A stretch of DNA of 45,991 bases from CAYRML01 sp964425485. GTDB taxonomy: Bacteria; Bacillota; Dehalobacteriia; UBA4068. Below the pieces are notes generated by a model. The model had not been told where the DNA came from, searched no databases, and worked only from the letters and a program-made list of their open reading frames with translations. The position numbers and the translations under genes are program-made. Of this stretch, positions 1 to 7,686 are shown piece by piece. The DNA is taken from positions 1-45,991 of the forward strand of contig CAYRML010000001.1 in assembly GCA_964425485.1 (NCBI GenBank), written 5' to 3'. Numbering within the stretch: position 1 is the stretch's first letter; the number at the start of each line of letters is the position of its first letter.

Positions 1-290
1 CTACATCACAAAAAATATTAAAAGAGGCTGGGATCGATCCTAATACAAGGGTCAAGGACCTGACCGAAGATGAAGTGCTCAAGATCCGGGAAGTTATGGA
101 TCGTACTTGCCAGGTTGAAGGTGACCTGCGCAGAGATATTGCTTTGAATATAAAACGCCTAACAGAAATCGGCTGCTATCGTGGTATACGTCACCGTCGT
201 GGCTTGCCTGTGCGTGGGCAGAAAACTAAAACTAATGCCCGCACCAGAAAAGGCCCCAAACGGACTGTTGGCGCGAAACGTAAAAAATAG
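1..290 (+). CDS. rpsM: 30S ribosomal protein S13, C-terminal part (start outside window)
   Basis: This is the last ~95 codons of S13, a small-subunit head protein that contacts the tRNA and the B1 intersubunit bridges. The frame is open from base 3, before any usable start, so the gene begins upstream of the window. It ends with the typical basic tail (RGQKTKTNARTRKGPKR then VGAKRKK). It is first in the rpsM-rpsK-rpsD-rpoA-rplQ order of the Firmicutes alpha operon, and rpsK follows after 19 bases. Identification is secure from the sequence and from context. Confidence 0.97.
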   Translation, partial: TSQKILKEAGIDPNTRVKDLTEDEVLKIREVMDRTCQVEGDLRRDIALNIKRLTEIGCYRGIRHRRGLPVRGQKTKTNARTRKGPKRTVGAKRKK

Positions 291-309
291 AGGAAGGGAG
301 GTCTTTTGA

Positions 310-696
310 TTGGCAAGAAGACAAACTCGCAGAAAAAAAGAAAGAAAAAATATTGAAGTGGGCGTAGCTCATATTCAATCCACTTTTAACAATACCTTGA
401 TTACCATTACCGATAAATTCGGCAATGCCGTGTCTTGGTCTTCCGCGGGAGCAATGGGTTTTAAAGGCTCCAGAAAAAGCACGCCTTTTGCGGCCCAAAT
501 GGCTGCCGATGTAGCTGCCAAGGAAGCTATGGAGCATGGTATGCGCCAGGTTGAATGTTTGGTAAAAGGTCCTGGTTCCGGAAGAGAAGCCGCCATCCGT
601 TCATTACAGGCTGCCGGTTTGGAGGTCAGCATGATTAAAGATGTGACTCCCATTCCTCATAATGGCTGCCGTCCGCCCAAAAGAAGAAGAGTTTAG
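310..696 (+). CDS. rpsK: 30S ribosomal protein S11
   Basis: S11 (128 aa) forms part of the small-subunit platform near the E site. The start is a TTG at 310 (MARRQTRRKK), chosen because a GGGAGG Shine-Dalgarno sits just upstream at 297-302 and no ATG fits. The glycine-rich family segment (ECLVKGPGSGREAAIRSL) and the conserved C-terminal DVTPIPHNGCRPPKRRRV are both present. Length is normal for the family. It lies between rpsM and rpsD, 11 bases before rpsD, and is surely cotranscribed with them. Confidence 0.97.
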   Translation: MARRQTRRKKERKNIEVGVAHIQSTFNNTLITITDKFGNAVSWSSAGAMGFKGSRKSTPFAAQMAADVAAKEAMEHGMRQVECLVKGPGSGREAAIRSLQAAGLEVSMIKDVTPIPHNGCRPPKRRRV

Positions 697-707
697 GAGG
701 TTACCGC

Positions 708-1334
708 ATGGCTAGATATAAAGGTGCTGTTTGCCGCCTCTGCCGTCGTGAAGGCATGAAACTCTACCTTAAAGGTGACCGTTGCTATTCCGACAAATGC
801 GCTTTGACCAACAAATCATATGCGCCCGGTCAGCACGGTCAATCCAGAAAGAAAGTTTCCGAGTATGGTATTCAGCTGAGAGAAAAACAAAAAGTACGCC
901 GTATTTATGGCATATTAGAAAAACAATTCCGCAACTATTTCCAAAAAGCGGAAAAACAAAAAGGTGTTACCGGTGAAAATCTTTTGAGATTATTGGAAAG
1001 CCGCCTGGATAATGTCGTTTATCGTTTGGGCTTTGCTTCTTCCAGAGTTGATTCCCGTCAATTGGTTCGTCATGGCCACTTCACCGTTAACGGCAAAAAA
1101 GTCAACATTCCTTCCTACATGATTAAAGTAGGGGATGTGATTACTGTCAAAGAAAAGAGCAGGACATCTACCAAAATACAAGCTATTGCTGCTGCTTTGG
1201 CTGCTCGTACTGCTCCGGCCTGGCTGGAAGTCGATAAGGAAAATTTGGTCGGTAAAGTCATTGCCTTACCCACAAGAGAAGATATAGATTTGCCAATCGA
1301 TGAGCAATTGATAATCGAGCTTTACTCCCGTTAA
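708..1334 (+). CDS. rpsD: 30S ribosomal protein S4, zinc-binding (C+) form
   Basis: S4 (208 aa) is a primary 16S rRNA binder that nucleates small-subunit assembly. The N-terminus carries four cysteines (C9, C12, C26, C31; spacing CX2C-X13-CX4C), the zinc-binding version of S4; many bacteria, including Bacillus, have a version that lost them. The S4 RNA-binding domain is visible around residues 98-160 (RLDNVVYRLGFASSR, then VNGKKVNIPSYMIKVGD). A GGAGG Shine-Dalgarno precedes the ATG. It is followed by rpoA after 34 bases, as in the Clostridia-type alpha operon. In some species S4 represses its own operon; no such site could be identified here. Confidence 0.97.
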   Translation: MARYKGAVCRLCRREGMKLYLKGDRCYSDKCALTNKSYAPGQHGQSRKKVSEYGIQLREKQKVRRIYGILEKQFRNYFQKAEKQKGVTGENLLRLLESRLDNVVYRLGFASSRVDSRQLVRHGHFTVNGKKVNIPSYMIKVGDVITVKEKSRTSTKIQAIAAALAARTAPAWLEVDKENLVGKVIALPTREDIDLPIDEQLIIELYSR

Positions 1335-1368
1335 TATTGATTAATGCTCAAAAAAGGAGGGCGATAAT

Positions 1369-2316
1369 ATGTTTGGAATAGAAAAGCCCAAAGTCCAATG
1401 TGTAGAAAAGGCAGAGGATAATTCTTATGGTAAATTTGTGGTTGAACCTCTGGAAAGGGGTTACGGTATAACTTTGGGGAATGCTTTGCGCCGTGTGTTG
1501 CTTTCTGCATTGCCTGGTGCTGCTGTTACTTCTGTTAAAATAGAAGGAGTTCTGCATGAATTTACTACAGCTCCCGGAGTGGTGGAAGATATCACCGATA
1601 TCATACTCAACCTCAAAGGTCTCTCCGTGAAAATGCATTGTGATGAACCTCAAACGATCTATGTCGAAGCAAAAGGTGCTGGTGTTGTTACTGCCGCCGA
1701 TATTAAATGTCCAGCAACTGTTGATATTTTAAATCCTGATCATTATATCGCGACTTTAGATGATGATGGCTATTTGATGATGGAAATTTCCGTTGATAAG
1801 GGCCGTGGTTATGTCAGTGCCGAAAAGAACAAAAAAGAGAATCAACCTATCGGTATCATCCCTATTGATTCTCTGTTTTCTCCAGTCGTTAAAGTCAATT
1901 TCGGAGTAGAAGATACACGGGTCGGCCAACAAACAGACTATGATAAACTGACTTTGGAAGTTTGGACTGATAAAACAATTGCACCGGATGAGGCAATCAG
2001 TGCTTCGGCCCATATCCTCAGCGATTATCTTAATCTTTTTATTTTCCTTACGGAAAGCGCCCCGCCTGAAGTTGCCTTGGTGGAAAAGGAAGAAGATAAA
2101 AAGAATAAATTGCTGGAAATGACCATAGAGGAATTGGATCTTTCCGTACGTTCTTATAATTGTCTTAAACGCGCCGGCATCCATACCACGCAGGAATTAA
2201 CACAAAAAACAGAAGAAGAAATGATGAAAGTCCGCAATTTAGGACGCAAATCATTGGAAGAAGTCATGAGTAAATTGGATGAATTAGGCCTGTCTCTAAA
2301 GAAAAATGATGAATAA
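1369..2316 (+). CDS. rpoA: DNA-directed RNA polymerase subunit alpha
   Basis: The alpha subunit (315 aa) dimerises to start RNA polymerase assembly, and its C-terminal domain touches promoter UP elements and activators. The N-terminal assembly domain spans about residues 1-230 (family motif LGNALRRVLLSALPG). The C-terminal domain spans about 248-310 with its helix-hairpin-helix core (ELDLSVRSYNCLKRAGI and VRNLGRKSLEEV). An AAAGGAGG Shine-Dalgarno lies eight bases before the ATG. Length and order (rpsD-rpoA-rplQ) are normal. Confidence 0.98.
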   Translation: MFGIEKPKVQCVEKAEDNSYGKFVVEPLERGYGITLGNALRRVLLSALPGAAVTSVKIEGVLHEFTTAPGVVEDITDIILNLKGLSVKMHCDEPQTIYVEAKGAGVVTAADIKCPATVDILNPDHYIATLDDDGYLMMEISVDKGRGYVSAEKNKKENQPIGIIPIDSLFSPVVKVNFGVEDTRVGQQTDYDKLTLEVWTDKTIAPDEAISASAHILSDYLNLFIFLTESAPPEVALVEKEEDKKNKLLEMTIEELDLSVRSYNCLKRAGIHTTQELTQKTEEEMMKVRNLGRKSLEEVMSKLDELGLSLKKNDE

Positions 2317-2346
2317 AGAAAGACCGAGAGCAAAGGAGGTTGGGAA

Positions 2347-2685
2347 ATGGCATACCGCAGATTAGGCGTAAAAAGCGCGCATCGTCGTGCTATATTGCGC
2401 AATGCGTCTACTTCCCTTTTGAAAAATGGTAAAATAGAAACGACCGAAGCTCGTGCCAAGGAATTGGCTAGCGTGGTGGATAAAATGATTACTTTAGGCA
2501 AAAAAGGTGATCTGGCCGCCCGTCGAACTGCTTTGGCTTATCTCAACGAAGAGGATATAGTTACTAAGTTGTTTAATGAGATTGCTCCTAAATATGCGGA
2601 CCGTCAAGGCGGTTATACGCGCATTATACGCTTGGGTCAAAGACGTGGCGACGCTGCTCAGATGGCTCTGATTGAACTAGTGTAA
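2347..2685 (+). CDS. rplQ: 50S ribosomal protein L17
   Basis: L17 (112 aa) is a large-subunit protein near the peptide exit tunnel. The start MAYRRLGVKSAHRRAILRN and the ending MALIELV are family-typical, as is the central segment (ETTEARAKELASVVDKMITL). It is the last gene of the alpha operon, with AAAGGAGG upstream of the ATG. A hairpin terminator follows at 2712-2742, before the ECF transporter genes. Confidence 0.97.
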   Translation: MAYRRLGVKSAHRRAILRNASTSLLKNGKIETTEARAKELASVVDKMITLGKKGDLAARRTALAYLNEEDIVTKLFNEIAPKYADRQGGYTRIIRLGQRRGDAAQMALIELV

Positions 2686-2711
2686 TTATCTCCATAAACG
2701 GCAAAAGCAAG

Positions 2712-2742
2712 AGTCAGGGTAGATGGCCTATCCTGACTTTTT
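2712..2742 (+). terminator. Intrinsic terminator or attenuator after rplQ
   Basis: An 11-bp stem (2712-2722 with 2728-2738, one G-U pair) closes a 5-base loop and is followed by five T. It marks the end of the ribosomal operon. No clear promoter is visible between it and ecfA1, so the ECF genes may depend on partial read-through. Confidence 0.8.
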
Positions 2743-2760
2743 GATTTTACGGGGTGCCAT

Positions 2761-3579
2761 ATGATAGAGATCAAAAATATTTCTTTTGGATATGATAAGG
2801 AAGGCGAGCAAAAAGCGCTGCGTGATATAAATCTTGCCGTGCATAGAGGAGAATGGCTGGCTGTCTTGGGCGCCAATGGCTCCGGTAAAAGCACCTTGGC
2901 CCAGCATCTCAATGGGCTTTTATTGCCCGATCAAGGCCAGGTTTTGGTGGAGGGATTGGATACCAAGGATGCCAATAATATCTTGCAGGTGCGGCAAAAA
3001 GTGGCTTTTGTCCTGCAAAATCCCGAAAATCAGATCGTGGGTACCAGTGTGGAGGAAGATATAGCTTTTGGGCCTGAGAACTTGGGTCTTGCTCCCGAGG
3101 AAATTGGCAAACGGGTAGAAATGTCTCTCTCCTTCACAGGCCTACAGGAGCAGCGGAAAAAAGAGCCGCATCTGTTATCAGGTGGGCAAAAGCAGCTTTT
3201 AGCCATCGCGGGGGCTTTGGCTATGTCGCCACACTATTTGCTATTGGATGAACCGACATCCATGCTGGATCCCCGTATGCGCCGGCAGATTATTGAGGTG
3301 CTGAAATATTTACAACAACAATTGTCCATGGGCATCATCTATATAACCAATATGATGGAAGATATTCTGTGGGCAGATAGAGTGGCAGTTTTGCAGGCAG
3401 GTCGCTTGATGGCTGTGGGTGCATCAAAGCAAATATTTGCTGATCCGCGGCAAGTTTGCGCCTGGGGTTTGTCCTTACCGGCGATAGGCTGTTTATCGGC
3501 TATGTTGGCGGAAGCCGGGCATGAACAATTGGGCGGCATTTATGACAGTGACGAGATGGTGGAGGCTTTATGCAAATAA
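2761..3579 (+). CDS. ecfA1: ECF transporter ATPase A1
   Basis: EcfA1 (272 aa) is one of the two ATPases of the energy-coupling factor module, which powers uptake of vitamins and trace metals by exchangeable substrate-binding S components. Walker A is GANGSGKS (residues 37-44). The Q-loop, the LLSGGQKQ signature and the Walker B LLLDEPTSMLD follow in order. The gene overlaps ecfA2 by 10 bases, implying translational coupling. The rplQ-ecfA1-ecfA2-ecfT-truA order is the standard Firmicutes group II arrangement. No S component is encoded nearby, which is normal for a shared module. Confidence 0.95.
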   Translation: MIEIKNISFGYDKEGEQKALRDINLAVHRGEWLAVLGANGSGKSTLAQHLNGLLLPDQGQVLVEGLDTKDANNILQVRQKVAFVLQNPENQIVGTSVEEDIAFGPENLGLAPEEIGKRVEMSLSFTGLQEQRKKEPHLLSGGQKQLLAIAGALAMSPHYLLLDEPTSMLDPRMRRQIIEVLKYLQQQLSMGIIYITNMMEDILWADRVAVLQAGRLMAVGASKQIFADPRQVCAWGLSLPAIGCLSAMLAEAGHEQLGGIYDSDEMVEALCK

Positions 3580-4418
3580 GACTAGATAATGTCAGTTATA
3601 TATATCAGCATGGCTCCCCCTTGGCTCTGGCTGCTATCAGGGATATCGACTTATTCATTCCCAGCGGCCAATTTGTAGTATTATTGGGGCATAGTGGTTG
3701 CGGTAAAAGCACTTTGGCTCAGGTGATAACCGGCCTTTTAGAGCCACAAAAAGGCCGTGTTGAGATAGATAGTCAAGCAAAGGAAAAAGATCATATTTTT
3801 AAGCGGGTAGGATTGGTTTTTCAATATTCGGAACAGCAGTTTTTTGCAGAAACAGTGCATGAGGAAGTGGCTTTTGCCGCCAAAAACATGGGACTGCCTC
3901 AGCAAAAAATTACTGAAACGGTAGAGTCATCCTTGCAGAAAGTTGGTCTAAACCCAGAATTATTTGCAGATCGTTCTCCCTTTAATTTATCGGGTGGAGA
4001 GAAAAGAAGAGTGGCCGCGGCTTCTGTTTTGGCCATGCAACCTGACGTTCTCATTTTTGATGAGCCCACGGCCGGTTTGGATGCAAATGGCCGGGATTGG
4101 ATGTGTCGGTTGGCTAAATCTGAGCATCGGGCAGGCACCACCATCATTTGGATCACCCATAATATGGATGAAGCGGCCATGTTGGCAGAGAGAATATTGG
4201 TTATGAATAACGGCTCCATTGCTTTGGATGGCTCGCCGCGGCAGGTTTTCGCGCAGGAAGAACTTTTAGCAAGCCTAGGCTTGGAAGTGCCGGTTGCAGC
4301 CGCTTTGCTGCGCAAGTTGCGTATGAGAAACTTTCCTGTGCCGGCACAAGGTTTGAGTGTGGAAGAGGCTTTTCGGGAAATCAACCAGGCTTTGCTGCAA
4401 AGGGGTGACCGACCATGA
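3570..4418 (+). CDS. ecfA2: ECF transporter ATPase A2
   Basis: EcfA2 (282 aa) is the second ATPase of the module and pairs with EcfA1. Walker A is GHSGCGKS (residues 40-47); the NLSGGEKRRVA signature and the VLIFDEPTAGLD Walker B are intact, so it should hydrolyse ATP. Like other EcfA2 proteins it has an extended C-terminal region after the nucleotide-binding domain. The start overlaps the ecfA1 end and the stop overlaps the ecfT start (ATGA), so all three are likely translated as a coupled set. Confidence 0.95.
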   Translation: MQIRLDNVSYIYQHGSPLALAAIRDIDLFIPSGQFVVLLGHSGCGKSTLAQVITGLLEPQKGRVEIDSQAKEKDHIFKRVGLVFQYSEQQFFAETVHEEVAFAAKNMGLPQQKITETVESSLQKVGLNPELFADRSPFNLSGGEKRRVAAASVLAMQPDVLIFDEPTAGLDANGRDWMCRLAKSEHRAGTTIIWITHNMDEAAMLAERILVMNNGSIALDGSPRQVFAQEELLASLGLEVPVAAALLRKLRMRNFPVPAQGLSVEEAFREINQALLQRGDRP

Positions 4419-5224
4419 TGGCTGATAAATTGATGGTTGGTAAGTATTATCCGCTTGATTCGCTGGTGCATAATTTAGATGCGCGGACCAAGCTCTTAAT
4501 TATGATTCTCTATATGGCCGCTCTTTTTACGGCCAGTGATTGGCTTGCTTTTGCGCTGTTTACTGCTGTTTTCCTGGCATTTTTATTTATGAGCCATGTG
4601 CCGATCTATGCTCTGTGGAGAGGGATGTGGTTGATCGTAATTTTGATCGCCGTCGGCATGTTTTTCAACTTTTTTGCCACTAGCGGCACCGTTATTGCTC
4701 AATGGGGATTTTTGCAATTGACGGCAGAGGGCTTGGCACAAGGCTTAAAACTGGGGCTACGCTTGATTCTGCTGATCTTTTTCGTGTCTTTGCTGACGCT
4801 TTGTACCCGTCCTTTGGACCTAACCGATGGCCTGGAGCAAATATTATCTCCTTTGGCCAAAAAGGGGGCGCCGATACATGAGTTTGCCATGGTCATTTCC
4901 TTAGCCCTGCGTTTTATACCGACAATTTTGCAGGAATTTGATCGTATCGTCTTGGCGCAAAAAGCCAGAGGCGCACAATTTTCCGGCGGTTTGATCAATA
5001 AAATCAAACAGACTATGCCTTTATTGGTACCTCTTTTTATCAGCACTTTTCGTCGTGCCGATGATTTGGCTCTGGCCATGGATGCTCGCTGTTATACTGG
5101 CGGACAGGGGCGTAGCCGCTGGCGGCAAAACAGATGGCGGCTATCGGATACAGTTGTCATTATTATTTTTCTTGCCATGACGACATTGATCATTTATTGG
5201 CGTATCAGGGGGTTATATGCGTAA
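4415..5224 (+). CDS. ecfT: ECF transporter transmembrane subunit T
   Basis: EcfT (269 aa) is the membrane scaffold that links the two ATPases to the S component. Several hydrophobic segments are visible, for example LLIMILYMAALF and IVILIAVGMFFNFF near the N-terminus, LGLRLILLIFFVSLL in the middle and TVVIIIFLAMTTLIIYW at the end. The two cytoplasmic Ala-Arg coupling motifs that dock into the ATPases are seen as KARGAQF and DARCYTG. Two adjacent ATG codons (4415 and 4418) could both serve; the first overlaps the ecfA2 stop. It overlaps truA by 8 bases. Confidence 0.94.
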   Translation: MMADKLMVGKYYPLDSLVHNLDARTKLLIMILYMAALFTASDWLAFALFTAVFLAFLFMSHVPIYALWRGMWLIVILIAVGMFFNFFATSGTVIAQWGFLQLTAEGLAQGLKLGLRLILLIFFVSLLTLCTRPLDLTDGLEQILSPLAKKGAPIHEFAMVISLALRFIPTILQEFDRIVLAQKARGAQFSGGLINKIKQTMPLLVPLFISTFRRADDLALAMDARCYTGGQGRSRWRQNRWRLSDTVVIIIFLAMTTLIIYWRIRGLYA

Positions 5225-5987
5225 TATCAAATTAACCATCCAATATGACGGGACCGGCTATATAGGTTGGCAGAATCAGCCGCAATTTCATGGCCGCAGC
5301 GTTCAGCAGACTTTGGAATCAGCCCTAAAGAAAGTTCTGCTGCATCCCGTAACAATATATGGCGCGGGGAGAACGGATGCCGGTGTCAGTGCCTTGGGCC
5401 AGGTTGCCAATTTTCATACGGAAAATATCATACCTATAGAAAAATTAATATTGGCCCTCAACCATGTTCTGCCGAACGATATACGCATTTGCGAAGCCAA
5501 AGAGGTGGATCAGGATTTTCATGCCCGCTATGATGCTGGCGGCAAAACCTATATTTATACCATTGATCAATCCTCAGATTGTAATGTTTTTCTTGGCCAT
5601 TGGGCTTGGCAAATACCGCAGCGATTGGATATCGGGGCTATGCAAGAGGCTGCCTTATATATGATAGGACAGCATGATTTCAGCCAATTTTGTGCGGCTG
5701 GGGGTTCCGCCAAAAGCCATATCAGGCGTATTGATAGCCTGATAATAGGGCAAACTGAGCATATAAACCAGCTGCCTTGGAGCGCCCTGCCGCAGCCTTT
5801 GCTGATTGAAATTTCCGGCAATGGCTTTTTATATAAGATGGTGCGCTTTATCACAGCGCGTTTAGTTGCCGTTGGTTTAGGCAAATATCAGCCGGTTGAC
5901 ATGCAAAAGTTTTTGCAAAATCAAATGTCCATAGCCATAAAGCCGGCGCCGGCACAAGGTTTGATCTTATGGCAGGTAAAATATTAA
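5217..5987 (+). CDS. truA: tRNA pseudouridine(38-40) synthase
   Basis: TruA (256 aa) isomerises uridines 38-40 in the anticodon arm of tRNAs. The catalytic aspartate is D54 in the motif GAGRTDAGVSALGQ. The N-terminal IQYDGTGYIGWQNQP and the C-terminal FLYKMVRF segment are also typical. The gene starts inside the end of ecfT (8-base overlap), so it is the last gene of the ecf operon. After it comes a strong new promoter driving rplM-rpsI. Confidence 0.96.
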   Translation: MRNIKLTIQYDGTGYIGWQNQPQFHGRSVQQTLESALKKVLLHPVTIYGAGRTDAGVSALGQVANFHTENIIPIEKLILALNHVLPNDIRICEAKEVDQDFHARYDAGGKTYIYTIDQSSDCNVFLGHWAWQIPQRLDIGAMQEAALYMIGQHDFSQFCAAGGSAKSHIRRIDSLIIGQTEHINQLPWSALPQPLLIEISGNGFLYKMVRFITARLVAVGLGKYQPVDMQKFLQNQMSIAIKPAPAQGLILWQVKY

Positions 5988-6016
5988 ATAGCTGTGAGAA
6001 AATATCAGATATTTTC

Positions 6017-6045
6017 TTGACATAGGCACAATGCCTGTATATAAT
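6017..6045 (+). promoter_or_regulatory. Promoter of rplM-rpsI
   Basis: TTGACA at 6017-6022 and TATAAT at 6040-6045 are separated by 17 bases, an exact match to the sigma-A consensus. Transcription should begin near 6052, leaving a leader of about 70 bases before the rplM start. The strength fits a ribosomal protein operon. Confidence 0.88.
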
Positions 6046-6051
6046 ATATAG

Positions 6052-6118
6052 GTAGCGCCTTTTGACTTCTGCCCCGTTGGCGAAAGGCTGAATTTTCTTT
6101 TTGTGATTTTAAGGAGGG
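6052..6118 (+). promoter_or_regulatory. Candidate ribosomal protein L13 leader
   Basis: The predicted 5' leader of rplM contains a stem made by GCCTTTT (6056-6063) and GAAAGGC (near 6081-6087) enclosing GCCCCGTTGGCG. Firmicutes rplM genes often have a structured L13 leader for autoregulation, and position and length agree. I have not aligned it to the family model, so the call rests on location and visible pairing. Confidence 0.45.
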
Positions 6119-6125
6119 AAACAAC

Positions 6126-6554
6126 TTGGGTACTTATATGGCAAAGCCTGCTGATATCCAAAGAGCTTGGTATATATTGGACGCCGCCGGCAAACCGCTG
6201 GGTCGCATCGCGACTGAGGCCGCTCGTTTGCTGCGTGGCAAGCATAAACCTATTTTCACCCCCCATATCGATACCGGCGATTTTGTTATTATAATCAATG
6301 CCGACAAAGCCATTTTGACCGGCAACAAACTCATGCAAAAGAAATACTATCGTCATTCCGGTTATCCGGGCGGTTTAAAAGAGATGACTTATAAAGATTT
6401 GATGGCAAAAAGACCAGTATTGGCTGTTGAAAAAGCTGTCAAAGGCATGATGCCCCATAATCGTTTGGGCAGGGCCGCTGCCGGCAAACTGAAAGTTTAT
6501 GCCGGTGTCACTCATCCGCATGAAGCGCAAAAACCGCAGTTATGGCAGTTTTAG
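6126..6554 (+). CDS. rplM: 50S ribosomal protein L13
   Basis: L13 (142 aa) is an early-assembly large-subunit protein. The start chosen is TTG at 6126 (MGTYMAKPADIQRAWYILDA), because AGGAGGG at 6112-6118 is at the right distance and Firmicutes L13 usually has these few residues before MAKP; ATG 6138 is the alternative. The family segments GRIATEAARLLRGKHKP and MMPHNRLGRAAAGKLKVYAG are present. It is paired with rpsI, 21 bases downstream, as nearly everywhere in bacteria. Confidence 0.96.
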   Translation: MGTYMAKPADIQRAWYILDAAGKPLGRIATEAARLLRGKHKPIFTPHIDTGDFVIIINADKAILTGNKLMQKKYYRHSGYPGGLKEMTYKDLMAKRPVLAVEKAVKGMMPHNRLGRAAAGKLKVYAGVTHPHEAQKPQLWQF

Positions 6555-6575
6555 TCGAAGGGAGGATAATCAGAA

Positions 6576-6971
6576 ATGGCTGATCAATTGAAATATTATG
6601 CTACCGGTCGCCGCAAAAACGCTATCGCTAAAGTTTGGCTGATAGCCGGCAAAGGTGATATTACTATCAATAAAAGAGGTTTGGGTGAATATTTCGGCAA
6701 AAAAACTTTGGAAATGATCGTCAAACAGCCTTTGGAACTGACTTCTGCTTTGGGCAAATATGATGTTATCGCCAGCGTTAAAGGTGGCGGCACTACCGGC
6801 CAGGCCGGCGCTGTGCGTCATGGTATTGCCAGAGCACTTTGTTTAGCTGATGATGGTTTACGACCATCACTTAAATCCGCCGGCTTCATCACTCGTGATC
6901 CCAGAATGAAAGAAAGACGCAAATACGGTTTGAAAAAAGCCCGCAAAGCAAGCCAATTCTCCAAACGTTAA
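6576..6971 (+). CDS. rpsI: 30S ribosomal protein S9
   Basis: S9 (131 aa) sits in the small-subunit head, with a long basic tail reaching the P-site tRNA. The conserved VKGGGTTGQAGAVRHGIARAL and the tail ending KKARKASQFSKR are present, the final arginine being the tRNA-contacting residue. It is cotranscribed with rplM and ends at a perfect 12-bp hairpin terminator. Confidence 0.97.
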   Translation: MADQLKYYATGRRKNAIAKVWLIAGKGDITINKRGLGEYFGKKTLEMIVKQPLELTSALGKYDVIASVKGGGTTGQAGAVRHGIARALCLADDGLRPSLKSAGFITRDPRMKERRKYGLKKARKASQFSKR

Positions 6972-6983
6972 ACTGTTATCTCG

Positions 6984-7020
6984 CAAGCTGTTATGTATAG
7001 TTCATAACAGCTTGTTATTT
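6984..7020 (+). terminator. Intrinsic terminator after rpsI
   Basis: A perfect 12-bp stem (6984-6995 with 7003-7014) and 7-base loop are followed by TTATTTT. It separates the ribosomal genes from moaC. Confidence 0.85.
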
Positions 7021-7179
7021 TATATAAAAATGATTTTATACGGCAAAGGGCAGGATAAATATTAATGAGGTAGAAAAAGGTATAAGAGTATATTTGTTAA
7101 AATATGGACATTTTAAAACATACGATAAATAAAAAATAAGCTGTCGCCAATGGACAGCTCTTATATATGGAGGATGATT

Positions 7180-7686
7180 ATGAGCAAAGAAAACGAGCTT
7201 ACTCATATAGATGAAAATGGCCGTCCCAGGATGGTCGATGTTTCAACCAAAGCGGAAACCGATCGCATAGCAATTGCCCGTGGCTGGGTTAAGATGGAAG
7301 CGGAAACTTTGTTACGCATTAAACAAAAGGATCTAAAAAAAGGCGATGTCCTGGGGGTGGCGCAAGTTGCCGGCATCATGGCTGCCAAAAGAACCTCCGA
7401 TTTTATTCCCATGTGCCATCCTTTGATGCTGACAGGTATTGAAATGGATTTTAGCTTTAATGATGAAGAATGTAAAGTGGAGATACAAGCGACAGTCAAA
7501 AACAATGGCAAGACCGGTGTCGAGATAGAGGCGCTGACTGCAGTGGCCGTAGCTGGACTTACTATTTATGATATGTGCAAGGCCATTGACCGCGGTATGA
7601 TTATCGGCGATGTGCGTCTTATTTCTAAAAGCGGTGGTAAAAGCGGCACTTTCATCAGAGAAGGGGAAAAAGAATGGATAAAATAA
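7180..7686 (+). CDS. moaC: Cyclic pyranopterin monophosphate synthase
   Basis: MoaC (168 aa) converts the MoaA product of GTP into cyclic pyranopterin monophosphate, the first stable intermediate of molybdenum cofactor synthesis. The active-site family segments are visible: AAKRTSDFIPMCHPL, EALTAVAVAGLTIYDMCKA and the basic end segment SGGKSGTF. The start is ATG 7180, six bases after GGAGG (7169-7173); upstream in-frame ATGs at 7150 and 7174 are poorly placed. A 7-bp hairpin (7139-7145 with 7153-7159) lies just before the ribosome binding site. The stop overlaps the next Moco gene by 13 bases. Confidence 0.95.
   Translation: MSKENELTHIDENGRPRMVDVSTKAETDRIAIARGWVKMEAETLLRIKQKDLKKGDVLGVAQVAGIMAAKRTSDFIPMCHPLMLTGIEMDFSFNDEECKVEIQATVKNNGKTGVEIEALTAVAVAGLTIYDMCKAIDRGMIIGDVRLISKSGGKSGTFIREGEKEWIK

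Noticed and set aside
1756..2184. Long minus-strand frames inside rpoA and many other genes
   Set aside because: They are mirror frames of well-identified genes, lack ribosome binding sites and have no family features.
7021..7179. Molybdenum cofactor riboswitch before moaC
   Set aside because: The region is AT-rich with one 7-bp hairpin and lacks the multi-stem conserved core; a simple extended -10 (TGTTAAAAT near 7095) is all that is visible.
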